From Leptobrachium leishanense (Eukaryota > Chordata > Amphibia > Anura > Megophryidae), in NCBI GenBank assembly GCA_009667805.1, contig CM019063.1, positions 410,850,626 through 410,914,625 on the forward strand: a stretch of 64,000 nucleotides of DNA. The letters are read 5' to 3'. The notes below the pieces were generated by a model that was not told the origin of the DNA, searched no databases, and saw only the letters and a list, made by a program, of their open reading frames with translations. A program made the position numbers and the translations under genes. This document shows positions 62,052-64,000 of this stretch, in pieces (position 1 is the stretch's first letter; every line of letters starts with the position of its first letter).

Positions 62052-64000
62052 GTAAGCGGAACACCCATGTGTTCAGTTCGAACTCGAACAATTTCAAAAG
62101 TTCGAGTTCGAACTCTTAACACGAACTGAACTCAATGCAAGTGAATGGGACTCTCAAGTTCGATTTTTAAGAGTGCCCTCAGAGTGCATTATATGCAAGA
62201 TATTTGCCATAAAAGGTGTATGGGGGTAGTGCCCTGGGGGACAGGAAACAAGGTAAATGGTTTTCCTTTAATCTAGTCATAAACTGCTTGGGGCGGCAGT
62301 CTGTATGAAAAGAGACATTTTAGGACACGCAGAACAAGTTTAGTGACTTGTTTTGGCTAAATTTTATGGTGAAACTTATGCAGGCTTTGGATGAAAGTAA
62401 CAATAGGGGCTTTAAAATTGGGCTTTTAGTGTTGGCACAAGTGCCGTCACACCGTAACCCCTGTGTGGTATTGTGGTAGAGTGCATGGTTGGACCCTGTG
62501 GACCAATATTAAAATGATATGAATCTGGTATAGGTGGCAGTGCACCCAAATATTTCACCATTGGTGGCAGCAAGTGCCTTCACACCGTAAGTAGCCCCTC
62601 TGGTATTGTGGAAGAGTGCAGTGGTGGAGGTTTTGGGAATGCAGAAGAGATCCCCGATCTATTCAGTTACGTCAGCATCAGGGGATTGATTGTTAATCCA
62701 GGACTGATTCATTTTTATAAATGTCAGCTGGTCTACAGAGTCGGACAGATGCACTCTTTTGTCTGACAAAACCTCCAGCAGCACTGCACGTCCTTTCAGA
62801 AAGAAGGGCAACCTAGTAGCTGCATAGCATATTGGCTAAATTCTGGCCAGTGATCCAATCTCCACACCCAGTAAGCCAGTGGATCATCTGCTGTAAAGGT
62901 ATCCAGGTCTGCCCTTGCCCCTAGGTAGTCCTGCACCATATGGTGAAGATGCTGGCAATGTGTGCCTACATTTGACGTCCCTGGGTGTCGCGGACTAATA
63001 TCATTTAAAAGGCATCAGTCAAGCGGTCCTGGCCTTCACCGCTCTTCCTCTGATCATCCGCAGCCTCAGAAGCCCGTGCGTCATCACTTGGTAACCTACC
63101 AGTGCCTGGAAAGGTGTTACACAAGTGTCGCTTTAGAGCGTCCTCAAGTTTTTTTCATCCTGTGCTCCCTCTGTGCAGGCAGGATGAGCTCTGCAACTTT
63201 ACCCTTGTATCGTGGATCAAGAAGGCTTGCCGACCAGTAATGATTCCTCTCCTTGATAGCACGAATCCTGGGGTCCTTTAGCAGGCTCTGCAGGATAAGG
63301 GAGTCCATGCAGCGTAGGTTGGAGGTGGCATTAGCTTCCGAGTCTTCCTGGTCAATGAGGATGACCCCATCGTGCACTTCCTCCTCCCAGCCACGTACTA
63401 GTCCTTGGGTTTCTGGGCACACAAAGCCTTCCCTTGAGGAATCCCCACCTTCAATGCCCCCACTACTTAAATATTCCTTCTCCTCATCCTCCTCCTCCTG
63501 TCTGATCTGAGGACCCGCAGGAATGCTGTCTGCTTAAAGACTGGGGCCTTGAGAGTTAGGGAAGGCCTCCTCTTCCTCCCGCTGCTCTGCCTCTAGTGTC
63601 ACATCTATAATTCCCCACAGAGTGCGCTTAAGCAGGAACACTAAAGGAATTGTGTCACTGACGCATGCACTGTCCCTGCTTACCATCCTCGTTGCCTCCT
63701 CAAATGGTGACAGTACAGTGCATGCATCCTTGATCATCAGCCACTGCGGGGGAAAAAAAACAAGTTGACCTGAACCTGTCCTTGTGTCATACTCACACAG
63801 GTACTCATTGATGGCCCTCTGCTGCTTGTGCAGATGCTGCAGCATTGCTAATGTCGAGTTCCGCCTGGTGGGCATGTCACAGATCAGACGGCTTGTGGGA
63901 AGGTGGAATTCTCTTTGAATTTCTGCCAGGCGAACACTTGCTGGGAATGACCATCTGAAGTGGCTGCAGACTTTTCTGGCCTTGCTGAGATGCTCTGCCA
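62048..64000 (-). mobile_element. 3' part of a hAT transposon, runs off the window
   Basis: The left edge TAGTGGTAAGCGGAAC resembles a hAT terminal repeat, and subterminal GTTCGAACTCGAAC / GTTCGAGTTCGAAC motifs follow. The - strand transposase gene enters from the right edge. Its 5' end and the other terminus lie outside. Confidence 0.7.
62660..64000 (-). pseudogene. hAT-family transposase (ZBED-like), C-terminal part, broken
   Basis: From the right edge on the - strand come RLAEIQREFHLPTSRLICDM, RRNSTLAMLQHLHKQQRAIN, SPFEEATRMVSRDSACVSDT and SASLLDPRYKGKVAELIL, then near 62930-62810 DLDTFTADDPLAYWVWRL and LLSERTCSAAGGFV in another frame. These are the alpha-helical insert and the hATC dimerisation region of hAT transposases. 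An in-frame TAA lies at 63534-63536, a stop near 63000, and frameshifts before and within hATC, so it is inactive. The protein would cut and paste DNA at 8-bp targets. Confidence 0.88.

Overview
The window looks like nuclear DNA of an amphibian, most likely a frog. It holds vertebrate genes with 14-kb introns, TTAA-flanked T2-type MITEs as described from Xenopus, and many hAT, Harbinger-type, Tc1 and CR1/L2-like repeats. The species cannot be read from the sequence. Only two protein-coding genes are supported, both on the + strand and both split into short exons. All other long open frames sit in tandem repeats, palindromes or decayed transposons.

Layout. 61-4740 is one block of a G-rich 30-bp tandem repeat (about 160 units) ending about 170 bp before the first gene. 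4913-35343 is a complete SETD7 gene: 8 exons, 366 codons, all consensus splice sites, and the catalytic residues of the human lysine methyltransferase at the same positions. Its introns hold at least four hAT-type insertions with 8-bp target duplications, a broken LINE invaded by one of them, Harbinger-type MITEs, a T2 MITE and a dead Tc1 transposase. 36607-39044, just past the first SETD7 poly(A) signal, is a hAT-type element filled by about 70 copies of a 24-26 bp repeat. 39.6-46.8 kb is a dense bed of MITEs and fold-back elements. 48444-60175 is a second gene: 6 coding exons, 224 codons, a four-pass membrane protein whose name I do not recognise. Its introns hold nested MITEs, a large fold-back interrupted by a T2 MITE, and an unclassified GC-rich 2.8-kb block. 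From 61.7 kb to the end lie a palindromic element and the 3' part of a hAT transposase gene on the - strand that runs off the window.

The two genes are neighbours and give no sign of working together. The most unusual material is in the non-autonomous hAT-type elements. Two families with different terminal repeats share the same minisatellite unit (core AGCTCACAC) and a palindromic core module, and the unit count runs from 1 through 3 and about 19 to about 70 in four elements of this one window. Terminal repeats, target duplications, splice sites and reading frames were read directly. Family names come from known motifs, and evolutionary order is inference.
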